Shown here: positions 34,944-44,438 of the stretch, piece after piece
Numbering within the stretch: position 1 is the first letter of the stretch
Layout: every line of letters starts with the position of its first letter
From: Paenibacillus albicereus
GTDB lineage: Bacteria; Bacillota; Bacilli; Paenibacillales; Paenibacillaceae
NCBI RefSeq assembly: GCF_012676905.1
Contig: NZ_CP051428.1
Span: forward strand, 4,178,001-4,242,000
DNA length: 64,000 nt
Direction: 5' to 3'
Notes under the pieces: model-generated
The model's input: the letters and a program-made list of their open reading frames with translations, nothing else
Databases searched by the model: none
What the model was told of the DNA's origin: nothing
Translations under genes and position numbers: made by a program

Positions 34944-37900
34944 TCATTGCTGCCGAAGGTAGGTTTCCGCCTGCTCGAGCTTGGCGTAGTTGGTCACCTG
35001 CTGCCGGTCTGCTTCGCCGAGCAGATCGTACGCGGTGCGGGCGCGGGACACAGCGCGTTCCAGCACCTGCCTTTCTGCATTCAAGCGGATCTGCTCGATC
35101 GCATTGCTGACCGCCCTCGGCAAAATGACGGCTTGCGGCATGTAGGAAAAGCGAGTGAAACCGATTGGGCGATAATTCGCATCGTAGAGATAAAGAGTGC
35201 GTTGCTGCGCATCTGGAGCAGGATGGTCTCCAGCCGCTCCGCCGATCAAGGAATTTCCGCTTGCCAGAGCGAACTGGCTAACGTCCGCCGCCTGCTGGTA
35301 AGAAGGAGCGGAGTCATTCCCATTTGCCAGCGCGACATAGCGGATGGACGAATCAAGCGCCGCGGAGTTGACCCTGAGCTGCGTGTAGCTGAAGAAGCCT
35401 TGCGAATTCGCAAAATAATTCAGGATCTGGAGATTGAACTCATCCGATGTTGCGGAAACCGGCTGATCGACGGTCATTTCCGGCAACGCATTGAAATTGT
35501 ATTTTTTCTCCGTTCGTTCCGACAGGACCCCATTTTCTTCTGTTGCGATCCATATGCTTCCGGCTTTTGAAGAGTCGATCGGAAAGCGGAACCATGTCGT
35601 TGCCGGGAAGGCGCCCGGTTCTGTAGACGGAGCAGCTCCATGGACGACATCGTAGGCATTGATGTCTTCTTTCGTGCCATATACATGAAGCGCAACGCCT
35701 TCCCTGAGACCCGAAGCGAGGCCGCTGAACGTCGTCAGCTGAATCGACAACTCGCTTCGAACCGAAAGCCAGTAAAACTGCTCGTTCTGGTTGAGCTTGG
35801 ACTTTACGGTCACCATGATGGTCTGCCCCTGCTGCGGCGGATAGTTGAAGCGGAAGCTTTTTCCTTCTACCCGGACCGGTGCCGCATGCAGCCCTTGCAC
35901 CGAGACATAGACCTCCGAAATCGATTCGTCGTATCCCAGGCTCAGGACAGCTTCTTTCTTCTCGAAGCCAAGCTTTCCTGTCGCCGAGTAGAAGGTGTTC
36001 CAATTGCTGAACGGTTCGCTGAATTCCAAGTCCGACAAGGAAAGCGAGCTCAGCTTGGTCGAGTTCTGCGATTGCTGGCTCAGGCGGTCCAACTCCGCCA
36101 GCGCTGCCTGCAGCACGCTGTAGTTGACGACTTTCTTCTGCTCCTCCGCGCTCAAGCGGTTGTAAAGCTCAAGTGCTTCATAAACAGGCTGAATATCTTT
36201 CAGCTGCACCGGTACGGGAAGGCGGGAGATCGCATGAATGACTTGAGCCGAGGTCAGATTGACCTTGACGTCCACAGGGAGGAAGTCATAGCCAATCGGC
36301 TTCCGGTCCTTGTCGTAGTAGAACACCTTGAACGCGCCTGTAAAATCGGCGCCTTTCGAACCGATGAAATCGCTAAGAACAGGATGCGCCGTTTCCAGCT
36401 TGCTCAAGACCGGTGTTCCTAACATCGCTTGTCTGGCTTCCTCTATGGAAACGAACGGAGCATCAAAGTATGGTTGGTAGCTGTCCCACCAGAAAGTTTT
36501 CAAGTATACCGCTCCGGAAGGAAGTTCCGAAGAAGGATCGCGCAGCAGTTGGACATTAAAGGTTATGAACGGTCCATAGATGGCTTCCATCTCCGCCGCG
36601 GTAAGGCTGCGCGCCTTGAGGCCTCCCGACGTTTTGGCCAGAGGCGAAAAGTCATACTCCACCTTTTGGCGCGGCTGCTCCGGCTCGGCAGGATATTGGA
36701 TGCTGATCCAGAACTGCCCTTTCTGTCCTTTCAGGACATCCGAGTCCATGCCGACGAAAGGCGTCATGCCGATTTCCCGCCCGTCTTCTGTCTGAGTCAC
36801 TTCCGAATAGGGCTGTGCATCCGATTCCGAACGATACGTCCTCACGGTAGCGCCTCTGGAAATTTTCTGGACGATTATTTCGCCGTTGATGGTTGTCCTC
36901 GTCTTTTCAGCCAGCGTAGGCTCGTAAAGCACGCGGATGGAATATCCGCTCAGAAGCTCCCCATCCGCTTTTTCAAGCGAAACGGAAAGGTTGGTCTTCT
37001 CGCGAGCGTTCTGGAGATAGCTGGTCTTGCCCCCGGCGAAAGCTTTCCAATCCGCAATCGTCTCCATGAACTCGTCCCGCACAAGCAGCCTGATCCTCGC
37101 GCCGGAAACGTTCGTTGCAGCGGTAAGTTCAATCTCTCCCGTAGCATAATCGACCGGAAGGACAAGGTCGTACTCCATCACTTTTGGATCGAAGCCAGAC
37201 TTGCCCGACACAAACTGGACGAGGGGATAGTTCCCGATGGATAAGCTTGTCAGGAATTCGCTCGAAGCTGGCGTAGCCGTCGGCGTCGCCTGAGGAGTCG
37301 GGACAGGAGTCGCGGTCGGCGACACGGTCGGCGTCGCCGTAGGGCTCGGACTCGGATTGCCCGGCACACCGGGGAATCCAGGGAAGAAGCCGCCGCCCCC
37401 GCCGGCTCCAGGCGTAGGGCTCGGCGAGGCGCTAGGCGTCGGCAGCGTCTTGGAGCCCGGCTCCTTTTCAAAGACGCTGTCCTTGGCCGCTTCCGAAAGC
37501 TTCGCCTGGGACACCGTGCCCTGGCCGGACACGAATGTCTTGCCCTCCAGCTGCAGCACGTCGATCCGGCTGCCCGCGCCGAGAGCGACGACAGAGCCTG
37601 TAGACTGCTGCGACACGGTCACCGTGCCGAGACGGCTCGTCCCTTCGAGGGACAAGCGGACCGGGGACGTTTTTTCGACCGCTACGTGGCCGAGATTGCT
37701 GTTGAGGATATGAATGGAACGAACGCCGCCGCCGCGGACGATCGTCTTGCCATCCACCTGGATGCCGGACAGCGTGACGTCTCCTTCGCCGACCGCCTCC
37801 GTGACGATCAGGTCGCCGCGCACCCGCAGGTTGCGCAGCGAGACGCCGCCCGCTTCGACGCGGACGTCTCCCTTGACCTCGCTCTGGCCGCTGGCCGGGC

Positions 37901-38588
37901 CATAGACGCCTGCCTTGGCGTAGGACGCGGCTCCGCTCCGCGCTTCAGCCGCCTTGCCGATGGCCGTAACGGCCTCGGCCCGCGTCAGCCGGCCTGCCGG
38001 CTTGAAGCTGCCGTCCGGATAGCCGCCGAGCACGCCTTGCGCGGCGAGCGCCGCGACGAACGGCCGGCTCCACGCGCCGAGCTTCGCCCTGTCGCGGAAC
38101 GCAGGCTCCGCAGCGGAAGCCTCGATGCCCGAGGCCTTGCCGAGCATGACCGCCGCCTCCTGGCGCGTCACTTGGCCCGCCGGGCGGAACGTGCCGTCCT
38201 CATAGCCCGAAGCATAGCCCGCATATACCGCCGTCGAGACCGTGGCATAGTCCCATGCTTGCGGCTTGACGTCCTTGAACGACAGCTGCGCCGTTCCTTG
38301 CAGCGCGAAGGCCCGGTTGACGAGCGCCGCGAATTCGCTGCGGCTGATCGGCTGATCCGGACGCAGCTCGCCTTTGCCGTAACCGGACAGCCATCCCGCC
38401 GCCGCCCATACAGAGAGCTGCTGCTCCGCCCAATGGCCCTTGATGTCCAGGTAGCCGGAGCTGCCTGCTCCCGATGCCGCCTGCCCGGCTCCTGCCGCTC
38501 CGGCCGCGCCGAAGGCCGGCCCTACCGCCAGCAGCAGAGACAGTCCCGCCGCCATGGCGCTTGTTGCGTATGTTGCTTTCCACCCCAT
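34944..38588 (-). CDS. S-layer-type cell surface protein with three SLH domains
   Basis: A 1214-residue exported protein. A signal peptide of about 28 residues ends at PAFGA. Three SLH domains follow (about 45-215), containing IKGHWAEQQLSVWAAAGWLSG, RPDQPISRSEFAALVNRAF and repeats YEDGTFRPAGQVTRQEAAVM and YPDGSFKPAGRLTRAEAVTA; they bind pyruvylated secondary cell-wall polymer. Residues about 235-370 are short repeated beta-strand turns suggesting a beta-helix. A Pro/Thr/Ser linker is at about 385-455, then a possible cadherin-like beta-sandwich (YDLVLPVDYA) and a long unclassified region. GGAGG is 7 nt before the ATG. Function beyond cell-wall attachment is unknown. Confidence 0.88.
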   Translation of the reverse strand: MGWKATYATSAMAAGLSLLLAVGPAFGAAGAAGAGQAASGAGSSGYLDIKGHWAEQQLSVWAAAGWLSGYGKGELRPDQPISRSEFAALVNRAFALQGTAQLSFKDVKPQAWDYATVSTAVYAGYASGYEDGTFRPAGQVTRQEAAVMLGKASGIEASAAEPAFRDRAKLGAWSRPFVAALAAQGVLGGYPDGSFKPAGRLTRAEAVTAIGKAAEARSGAASYAKAGVYGPASGQSEVKGDVRVEAGGVSLRNLRVRGDLIVTEAVGEGDVTLSGIQVDGKTIVRGGGVRSIHILNSNLGHVAVEKTSPVRLSLEGTSRLGTVTVSQQSTGSVVALGAGSRIDVLQLEGKTFVSGQGTVSQAKLSEAAKDSVFEKEPGSKTLPTPSASPSPTPGAGGGGGFFPGFPGVPGNPSPSPTATPTVSPTATPVPTPQATPTATPASSEFLTSLSIGNYPLVQFVSGKSGFDPKVMEYDLVLPVDYATGEIELTAATNVSGARIRLLVRDEFMETIADWKAFAGGKTSYLQNAREKTNLSVSLEKADGELLSGYSIRVLYEPTLAEKTRTTINGEIIVQKISRGATVRTYRSESDAQPYSEVTQTEDGREIGMTPFVGMDSDVLKGQKGQFWISIQYPAEPEQPRQKVEYDFSPLAKTSGGLKARSLTAAEMEAIYGPFITFNVQLLRDPSSELPSGAVYLKTFWWDSYQPYFDAPFVSIEEARQAMLGTPVLSKLETAHPVLSDFIGSKGADFTGAFKVFYYDKDRKPIGYDFLPVDVKVNLTSAQVIHAISRLPVPVQLKDIQPVYEALELYNRLSAEEQKKVVNYSVLQAALAELDRLSQQSQNSTKLSSLSLSDLEFSEPFSNWNTFYSATGKLGFEKKEAVLSLGYDESISEVYVSVQGLHAAPVRVEGKSFRFNYPPQQGQTIMVTVKSKLNQNEQFYWLSVRSELSIQLTTFSGLASGLREGVALHVYGTKEDINAYDVVHGAAPSTEPGAFPATTWFRFPIDSSKAGSIWIATEENGVLSERTEKKYNFNALPEMTVDQPVSATSDEFNLQILNYFANSQGFFSYTQLRVNSAALDSSIRYVALANGNDSAPSYQQAADVSQFALASGNSLIGGAAGDHPAPDAQQRTLYLYDANYRPIGFTRFSYMPQAVILPRAVSNAIEQIRLNAERQVLERAVSRARTAYDLLGEADRQQVTNYAKLEQAETYLRQQ

Positions 38589-38628
38589 AACTATTCCTCC
38601 GACAGATCATTTGGATACATACATGCTC

Positions 38629-38657
38629 GTTATACCATCGAAGATAGAATCTGGCAA
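38629..38657 (-). promoter_or_regulatory. Promoter of the S-layer-type gene
   Basis: On the minus strand TTGCCA (38652-38657) and TATAAC (38629-38634) are separated by 17 nt, about 40 nt before the start codon. Confidence 0.7.
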
Positions 38658-38756
38658 CGAAAGAATTAGATGGATATATAGCTTGGTCGTCCATCTGTTT
38701 TTGAACAGTTGGAATCGCTTACCCATGTACTCCAAGCGGCGCAGCCTTTCTAACAA

Positions 38757-38802
38757 AAAAGCGTCCGAACCGGCTGAATCATCAGCCGGTTCGGACGCTT
38801 TG
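38757..38802 (-). terminator. Terminator of the YhgE-type gene
   Basis: A perfect 20-bp stem (AAAGCGTCCGAACCGGCTGA and its complement) with a four-base loop, followed on the minus strand by a T run. Confidence 0.95.
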
Positions 38803-38809
38803 AATTGGA

Positions 38810-41086
38810 TCAAGCTTGCATCGCGCCATCCCTCGCCAGAGGCGGGGCGTCCGTCGTCCGACGAGCCTTGACCGCGAAGTACAGACCGGTAAAGGCAAGC
38901 GCGACAGCGGCGTAAATGCCCAGGTAGCTCAGCTGCTCGTACACGACCGCCGAGTCTCCGCTCGAGATGGCGGCCTTGAGGCCGGCAATGCTGTGCGACA
39001 TCGGCAGCCACGGATGGACCGCCTGCATCCAGTCGGGCAGCAGCTCCTTCGGGAACGTGCCCGCGCTGGACGTCAGCTGCAGGATCATGATGAGGACGGC
39101 CACGTAGCGGCCGACCTGATCGCCCCAGGTGACGAGCGCCTGGATGATGAGGGTGAAGGTCAGGCTCGCGGCGAACACGAACGCGATGAAAAGAGGCACG
39201 TCCCCGACGTCGAGCTTCAGCCCGTACAGCAGGATCAGCACCGCCGCCAGCGACTGGCTGACGCTCATCAGCACGTACGTCGCCGTGCGGCTGAGGAAGC
39301 GGCCGAGCCGCGTCGCGTCCGGCTGGAACGAATCGCGCGAGGAGATGACGGTCGTGAAGAACAGGCCGCCGACGAACAGCGCGATCGAGATGAAGTACGG
39401 CGCGATGCCGAGGCCGTAAGTCTCCACCTTGCGGCTGTCGTCCTCCTTGATGCGGACCGGATCGGCGAACATTGACACCGTATCGTCGCCATCCTTGACG
39501 CTCGCGGTCTTGTCGGCCGCCTCGCCGAGCTTGCTCTGCAGCTCGCCCGAGCCGTCGACGAGCTTGAGCGTGCCGTCCTGCAGCTTGACGGCTCCGTCCT
39601 CCAGCTGAACCGCGCCGCCGGCGACCGTGCCGACGCCATCGGCCAGCTGGCCGATGCCGCTCTTCAGCTGAGACGCGCCGCTGCTCAGCGTCTTGGCGCC
39701 GCCGGCGACCTTGGCGCTGCCGCTCGCGGCCTCGCCCAGCTTGGCGCCGAACTGCCGCAGCCCGCCGCTCAGCTGCGTCGTGCCTGCATGCAGCTGCCGA
39801 GCGCCGGCCTGCAACTGCTGCTGGCCCGCGCTCAGCTCGCCGCTGCCCTGCAGAAGCTGCTGCTGCGCCTCCTGCAAGGAGGCCGCGCCGGCCTGCAGCT
39901 GCTGCTGGCTGTCCGCCAGCTGGCGGCCGCCCGCGGTGAGCTGCTGCTGCGCCGCGCTCAGCTGGCTGCTGCCCTCGGCCAGCTGCTGGCTCGCCGCGAG
40001 CAGCTGCTTGCCCTGCTCGGACTCCGCCAGCTGCGGATTCGCCTGCAGCAATGCCTCGAGGCCGGCGCTCAGCTGCGCGGCGCCGTCCGATACCTTGCCG
40101 CCCGCTTCCTCGGCGGCCGCCAGAGAGTCGGCCAGCTTGGCGCTGCCGGCCGCGGATTGCCCGAGGCCGTCCGCCAGCTTGGCGCTGCCTTGCTCCGACT
40201 GCTCCAGTCCCTGCTGCAGCTTGGCCGCGCCATCGGCCGACGCCGCTAGCCCTTGCTCCAGCCGAGCGGCTCCCTCGTCGGCAGCGGCGGCTCCATCCGT
40301 CAGCTGCCCGCTTGCCTGCTGCAGCTGAGCGAGGCCCGAAGCGAGCGACCCGCTGCCCTGAACCAGCGACGCCGTGCCGTCCTGGAGCTTGAGCGCTCCG
40401 CTGGCGAGCGGCGACACGCCATCCTGGAGCTTGCCGGTGCCGTCCGCGAGCTTGGCGAGATTTTCCTGAAGCGTGCGTGCGCCCTCGTCGAGCTTACCGG
40501 CTCCGTCCTTGAGCTCGCCGGCTCCGTCCGCGGCCTCCGTGAAGCCCTCCGACACTTCCTTCACCTGCGACAGCATGCTGCGCGCATACGCCTCCGTGAT
40601 GCTCGCGTTGAGCTCCGCGCGCACGTCCTTCATCGCCGTCGAGCCGATCTGGCCCGCGATGAAGTTGTAGTCGCCGTTCGGCTCGAAGACGATCTCGGCC
40701 TGCTGCGGCTTGTCGTCCATGAGCGTGGCGGCCTTGGCGGAAAAGTCCTTCGGAATCTTGACGGCCATATAGTAGTCGTTGGCCTCGATTCCCTTCGCCG
40801 CCTGCTCCGGCGTGACGAAGGTCCAGTCGAACTTCGCGTTCGCCTTCAGCTCGTCGACGAACTCCTGGCCGACGTCCATCCGCTCGCCCTCGTACACGGT
40901 GCCCTGATCCTCGTTCACGACCGCGACCGGAATTTTCTCCAGCTGGCCGTACGGGTCCCACGACGCCTCGATTAAAAAGCCGCTATATAAAATAGGAACA
41001 AACGCGACGGCGATGAAGGAGATGGCGAGCATCGGCTTCTTGAACATCGCTTTCATGTCCTGGCCGATCGTTTTCAAAGCCTTCAT
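38810..41086 (-). CDS. yhgE: YhgE/Pip-family membrane protein with LxxG heptad repeats
   Basis: A 758-residue membrane protein of the YhgE/Pip (phage infection protein) family, related to ABC-2-type membrane domains. One N-terminal helix (about 18-38) precedes an extracellular domain with VAVVNEDQGTVYEG and VKIPKDFSAKA. Residues about 180-545 are dense LxxGxxxLxxG-type heptads. The C-terminus has five to six helices starting with IAPYFISIALFVGGLFFTTVIS. A related arrangement in B. subtilis is yhgD-yhgE, and the divergent TetR gene here matches it. Some YhgE-like proteins act in type VII secretion or as phage receptors; the role here is unknown. AAAGGAAG lies before the ATG. Confidence 0.9.
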   Translation of the reverse strand: MKALKTIGQDMKAMFKKPMLAISFIAVAFVPILYSGFLIEASWDPYGQLEKIPVAVVNEDQGTVYEGERMDVGQEFVDELKANAKFDWTFVTPEQAAKGIEANDYYMAVKIPKDFSAKAATLMDDKPQQAEIVFEPNGDYNFIAGQIGSTAMKDVRAELNASITEAYARSMLSQVKEVSEGFTEAADGAGELKDGAGKLDEGARTLQENLAKLADGTGKLQDGVSPLASGALKLQDGTASLVQGSGSLASGLAQLQQASGQLTDGAAAADEGAARLEQGLAASADGAAKLQQGLEQSEQGSAKLADGLGQSAAGSAKLADSLAAAEEAGGKVSDGAAQLSAGLEALLQANPQLAESEQGKQLLAASQQLAEGSSQLSAAQQQLTAGGRQLADSQQQLQAGAASLQEAQQQLLQGSGELSAGQQQLQAGARQLHAGTTQLSGGLRQFGAKLGEAASGSAKVAGGAKTLSSGASQLKSGIGQLADGVGTVAGGAVQLEDGAVKLQDGTLKLVDGSGELQSKLGEAADKTASVKDGDDTVSMFADPVRIKEDDSRKVETYGLGIAPYFISIALFVGGLFFTTVISSRDSFQPDATRLGRFLSRTATYVLMSVSQSLAAVLILLYGLKLDVGDVPLFIAFVFAASLTFTLIIQALVTWGDQVGRYVAVLIMILQLTSSAGTFPKELLPDWMQAVHPWLPMSHSIAGLKAAISSGDSAVVYEQLSYLGIYAAVALAFTGLYFAVKARRTTDAPPLARDGAMQA

Positions 41087-41122
41087 GATTCTTCCTTTCC
41101 CCTTTCTGACTAAAAATCTAAT

Positions 41123-41137
41123 TTGGTCACTTGGTCA
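41123..41137. promoter_or_regulatory. Candidate TetR operator between yhgE and its divergent regulator
   Basis: TTGGTCACTTGGTCA is a direct repeat of TTGGTCA upstream of yhgE, and an inverted TGACCA copy is at 41279-41284 nearer the regulator gene. Such repeats in a divergent spacer suggest binding by the adjacent TetR protein. Confidence 0.45.
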
Positions 41138-41331
41138 GAATCCTACTTTATCATGCCTCTTTTCAAGATGCAACCCGCTCTTTCCGGCCGCTTGTCCGCT
41201 TTTTCCCGCTGAAGCGATTCCATTTCTGAAACCTGGATGCGCGGTTTACCGTATAAAATCCTTATGCTACGATCAGAATGACCAGAAGAACCATTATCGT
41301 TCTGCAGTCATAAACGGGAGGTCTGCTTGCC

Positions 41332-41928
41332 ATGTCGATCGATCGGAGAGCCGAAATCGTCCAGGCCGCCGCGAGGTCGTTCGCCTTGTTCGGCTACAAG
41401 GCGACGACGATGGATCAGGTCGCCAAAATCGCGCGTGTCGGGAAAGGGACGATCTACACCTTTTTTGACAACAAGGAGCAGCTGTTCGAGGAAATCATGA
41501 ACGCGTTCGTGGAGGAGATCGTGCAGCTGGCGGAAAAGGCGGTCGATCCGGCCAAGCCGTTCGCCGAGAACCTGCACCGCGCCCTGCTCGACGTGCTCAA
41601 TTACCGCCGGGAGCATGAGCTGTTCACGAGGCTGTCGCTGGAAATGAAGGAGATCGGGACCGCCGCAGCCGGCTTCGGCATCCGCATGATGGAGGAGGCG
41701 CTGCTGGAGTTCGTCGCGCGGCATGTCGAGGACGCGGTCGCCAAGGGCGAGCTCAAGCCCTGCGATCCTCAGCTGACCGCCTACGTGCTGGTCAAGCTGT
41801 TCATCACGCTCGTCGTGGACTGGCCGGCCGTCTCGGGACGGCCGTTCCAGGAGGAGGACGTCATGCGGCTGTTCGAGCTGTACTTCCTGAACGGCATCTC
41901 GGACAAGAGCGGCACCGTTACGGCCTGA
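41332..41928 (+). CDS. TetR-family transcriptional regulator (YhgD-like)
   Basis: A 198-residue regulator. The N-terminal helix-turn-helix spans about 8-55 with AAARSFALFGYKATTMDQVAKIARVGKGTIYTFF and continues NKEQLFEEI, the normal TetR pattern. The C-terminal half is an all-helical ligand or dimer domain. GGGAGG lies 10 nt before the ATG. It is divergent from the YhgE-type gene and most likely represses it. Confidence 0.92.
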   Translation: MSIDRRAEIVQAAARSFALFGYKATTMDQVAKIARVGKGTIYTFFDNKEQLFEEIMNAFVEEIVQLAEKAVDPAKPFAENLHRALLDVLNYRREHELFTRLSLEMKEIGTAAAGFGIRMMEEALLEFVARHVEDAVAKGELKPCDPQLTAYVLVKLFITLVVDWPAVSGRPFQEEDVMRLFELYFLNGISDKSGTVTA

Positions 41929-41977
41929 TCCTCGGCCGCAGCGCTTCCAGTCAACGCCCGCCCTTTCTATTCGGCGC

Positions 41978-42022
41978 AAAAAAAGCTGCCTCCGCCAATC
42001 TCTTGGCGGGGGCAGCTTTTTT
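41978..42022. terminator. Bidirectional terminator between tetR and msrAB
   Basis: AAAAAAGCTGCCTCCGCCAA pairs with TTGGCGGGGGCAGCTTTTTT. It serves both convergent genes. Confidence 0.95.
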
Positions 42023-42038
42023 GAGCAGATGGCACGGC

Positions 42039-43001
42039 TTAGCGGAACAGGCTCCGGTATTCGCCGTAGCCCTCGTCCTCCAGCTGCGATGCCGGCACGA
42101 ACCGGAGCGCGGCGGAGTTGATGCAGTAGCGCAGGCCGCCCTGGTCCTTGGGCCCATCGTCGAACACATGGCCCAAGTGGGAATCGGCGCTTGCGCTCCG
42201 CACCTCGGTGCGGACCATGAAATGGCTCGTGTCCGTCTTCTCCTTGACGCTCGGCTTGGCCAGCGGCTTCGTGAAGCTCGGCCAGCCGCAGCCGGAATCG
42301 TACTTGTCGAGCGAGCTGAACAGCGGCTCGCCGGAGACGATGTCGACGTAGATGCCTTCTTCCTTATGGTCCCAGAACTCGTTGCGGAACGGCGGCTCCG
42401 TGCCGTTGTTCTGCGTCACCTCGTATTGCAGCGGCGACAGCCGGGCGCGCAGCTCGTCCTCGTTCTTGTCCATTTTCCAGTGGCTCTCGATGAACTGGTC
42501 GCGGCCGGAGCCCTTGCGGTACATCTTGTAGCGGAACGGATGCGTCTTGTGGTAATCCTGGTGGTAGTCCTCCGCCTCGTAGAAAGGAGCCGCCGGCTCG
42601 ATCGTCACGACGATCGGCTTGTCGAAGCGGCCGCTCTCCTGCAGCGCGCGCTTGGATTCCTCCGCCAGCTTGCGCTGCTCCTCCGTATGGTAGAAGATGA
42701 CGGGACGGTACGAATCGCCGCGGTCGGCGAACTGTCCCAGCGCGTCGGTCGGATCGACCTGCTGCCAGTACGTGTCGAGCAGCTTGCTGTACGGGAACAC
42801 ATCCGCGTCATACGTGATCTGCACGGCTTCCGTATGGCCGGTATTGCCTTCGCATACCTGGTCGTACGTCGGATTCTCCACATGCCCGGCCGTGTAGCCG
42901 GAGACGACGCGGATGATGCCCGGCAGCTCCTCGAACGGCGAGATCATGCACCAGAAGCAGCCGCCGGCGAATGTCGCCAGCTGTTCGTTGTTGTTTGCCA
43001 T
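42039..43001 (-). CDS. msrAB: Fused peptide methionine sulfoxide reductase MsrA-MsrB
   Basis: A 320-residue two-domain repair enzyme. The MsrA half (about 1-160) has the catalytic Cys15 in [13 protein letters not shown] and reduces the S-sulfoxide of methionine. The MsrB half (about 175-310) has [13 protein letters not shown] and the catalytic Cys in [13 protein letters not shown] and reduces the R-sulfoxide. The MsrB part lacks the two CxxC zinc motifs of zinc-type MsrBs. No signal peptide, so cytosolic. The ATG at 43001 has AGGAGG upstream. Confidence 0.96.
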   Translation of the reverse strand: MANNNEQLATFAGGCFWCMISPFEELPGIIRVVSGYTAGHVENPTYDQVCEGNTGHTEAVQITYDADVFPYSKLLDTYWQQVDPTDALGQFADRGDSYRPVIFYHTEEQRKLAEESKRALQESGRFDKPIVVTIEPAAPFYEAEDYHQDYHKTHPFRYKMYRKGSGRDQFIESHWKMDKNEDELRARLSPLQYEVTQNNGTEPPFRNEFWDHKEEGIYVDIVSGEPLFSSLDKYDSGCGWPSFTKPLAKPSVKEKTDTSHFMVRTEVRSASADSHLGHVFDDGPKDQGGLRYCINSAALRFVPASQLEDEGYGEYRSLFR

Positions 43002-43060
43002 ATTGCCATCCCTCCTCAGACTTCTATTATAGCGGACGCCCCGATCCGAAGTCCAAGACA

Positions 43061-43282
43061 CTACTCCCGCAGCGCGTCCTTGAGCCGCGAATGCATCATG
43101 TCGGGCGCTCCGCCCAGCCTGCGCCTTAGCCGTTGCGCTTCTGCGGCGAGCTTCGCCGCCTCGGCGGTCAGCCGTTCCCGCTCCGCTTCCGATGCAGCCA
43201 GCCTGCTCTCGAGCTCATCGCAGCGAGCGCGCAGCTGCCGCAGCTCCTGCTCCGAACCGCCTTCAGCCGAATGGTCGTTCAT
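43061..43282 (-). CDS. Small coiled-coil protein of unknown function
   Basis: A 73-residue, charged, strongly helical protein: residues about 12-52 are a heptad pattern rich in Glu, Leu, Arg and Ala ([20 protein letters not shown]). It is unrecognised. Its ATG overlaps the 3' end of the hydrolase gene by 20 nt and follows GAGAGGGG, so it is likely made by coupled translation. It could be a small scaffold or a chance frame; codon use resembles its neighbours. Confidence 0.55.
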   Translation of the reverse strand: MNDHSAEGGSEQELRQLRARCDELESRLAASEAERERLTAEAAKLAAEAQRLRRRLGGAPDMMHSRLKDALRE

Positions 43283-44438
43283 GCTCGTTCGTCCCCTCTC
43301 CCTGCTCCTCCGCCGCTCCGCACCCGCCGCCGCCTTGCTCCGTCGAAGCGGCCGTCCCGGCAAGGCTGCCGCCATGCGCAGGAACATACAGCCTTTCTTT
43401 CAAAAAGCCCGCCGCGAGCCGCAGCGAATGCTCCGCTTCCGGCAGCCAGCCCGGCATCATCGCCGTAAAATCGTGGATCATGCCCGCATAGCAGCGCGAT
43501 TCGGCAATTCCGCCCGCCGCGCGCAGCCGCTCGGCGTACAGCCTGCCCTGGTCCCGCAGCGGATCAAGCTCCGCCGTGACGACGAGCGCCGGCGGCAGCC
43601 CGCCCAGATCGGGCGCCAGCAGCGGCGATACATGCGGCAGCATCCGCAGCTCCTCCGGCGCATAGCCGTCGGCGAACTGCCGCAGCAGCCGCAGCGTCAG
43701 CATATACTGCCGGCCGTTCTGCCGCAGCGACGGCTGGCTCTCCGCCCCCGGCCCGCCTCGTCCGGTCAGGTCGACCGCCGGATAGAGCAGCGCCTGCCCC
43801 CGGATCGGCGGCCCGCCGGCATCGCGGGCGCGCAGCGCCGTCACCGCCGCGATGTTGCCGCCGGCGCTCTCGCCGGCGACGGCGAGCCGCGTCGGATCGC
43901 CGCCGAGCGAGCCGGCCGCGCGCGATGCCCACAGCAGAGCTTCGTAGGCATCGTCCGCCCCCTTCGGGAACGCATGCTCCGGCGCCAGCCGATAGCCGAC
44001 CGACAGCACGAGGCAGCCGCTCAGCTGCGCCCAAGCCCGATTGTAGCGATGACGCAGCCGATGGCCGCCGAGCGCAAAGCCTCCTCCATGATAATACAGA
44101 ATGACCGGCAGCGGCTCCCCATGGCCGTCCTCGGAGGCTTTGCGCCGCGGTCTGTACCAGCGCGCCGGCACGAGTCGGCCGTCCCGGACCTGCAGGTCGA
44201 TGTCTCCCCACTCGACCCGGCCGGGCAGGCGCAGGCAGGCGGCGACATCCATCGCCCGCATGAATGCGGCCATCCGCCCGCGCATGCCGGCCAGCGGACG
44301 GCCGGTCATCCAAGCTCCGGCGTGCAAGCCCGCCAGCAGCAGGCGCAGCGGAAGCGCGAGCCGGCCGGCCGTCGGACATTTTCGGCTCAGCCGCTTCCCG
44401 GCTGGCCGCCCCCGATTACTTTCCTCCATCTTGGACAC
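43263..44438 (-). CDS. Alpha/beta hydrolase, hormone-sensitive-lipase type esterase
   Basis: A 391-residue hydrolase of the HSL/acetylesterase family. The oxyanion motif is YYHGGGFALGGH, the nucleophile Ser is in AVAGESAGGNIAA, the acid Asp in TAELDPLRDQG and the His in GMIHDFTAMM. It probably cleaves short acyl esters. The chosen GTG start at 44438 has GGAG about 10 nt upstream; an ATG at 44429 would remove three residues. The start lies inside the end of pncB, so translation is coupled. The C-terminus after about 355 is a Gly/Glu-rich tail. Confidence 0.88.
   Translation of the reverse strand: MSKMEESNRGRPAGKRLSRKCPTAGRLALPLRLLLAGLHAGAWMTGRPLAGMRGRMAAFMRAMDVAACLRLPGRVEWGDIDLQVRDGRLVPARWYRPRRKASEDGHGEPLPVILYYHGGGFALGGHRLRHRYNRAWAQLSGCLVLSVGYRLAPEHAFPKGADDAYEALLWASRAAGSLGGDPTRLAVAGESAGGNIAAVTALRARDAGGPPIRGQALLYPAVDLTGRGGPGAESQPSLRQNGRQYMLTLRLLRQFADGYAPEELRMLPHVSPLLAPDLGGLPPALVVTAELDPLRDQGRLYAERLRAAGGIAESRCYAGMIHDFTAMMPGWLPEAEHSLRLAAGFLKERLYVPAHGGSLAGTAASTEQGGGGCGAAEEQGEGTNEHERPFG

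Noticed and set aside
34735..34947. Small minus-strand gene between the S-layer-type gene and the VTT-domain gene
   Set aside because: The frame spans the S-layer terminator hairpin and has no independent start site.
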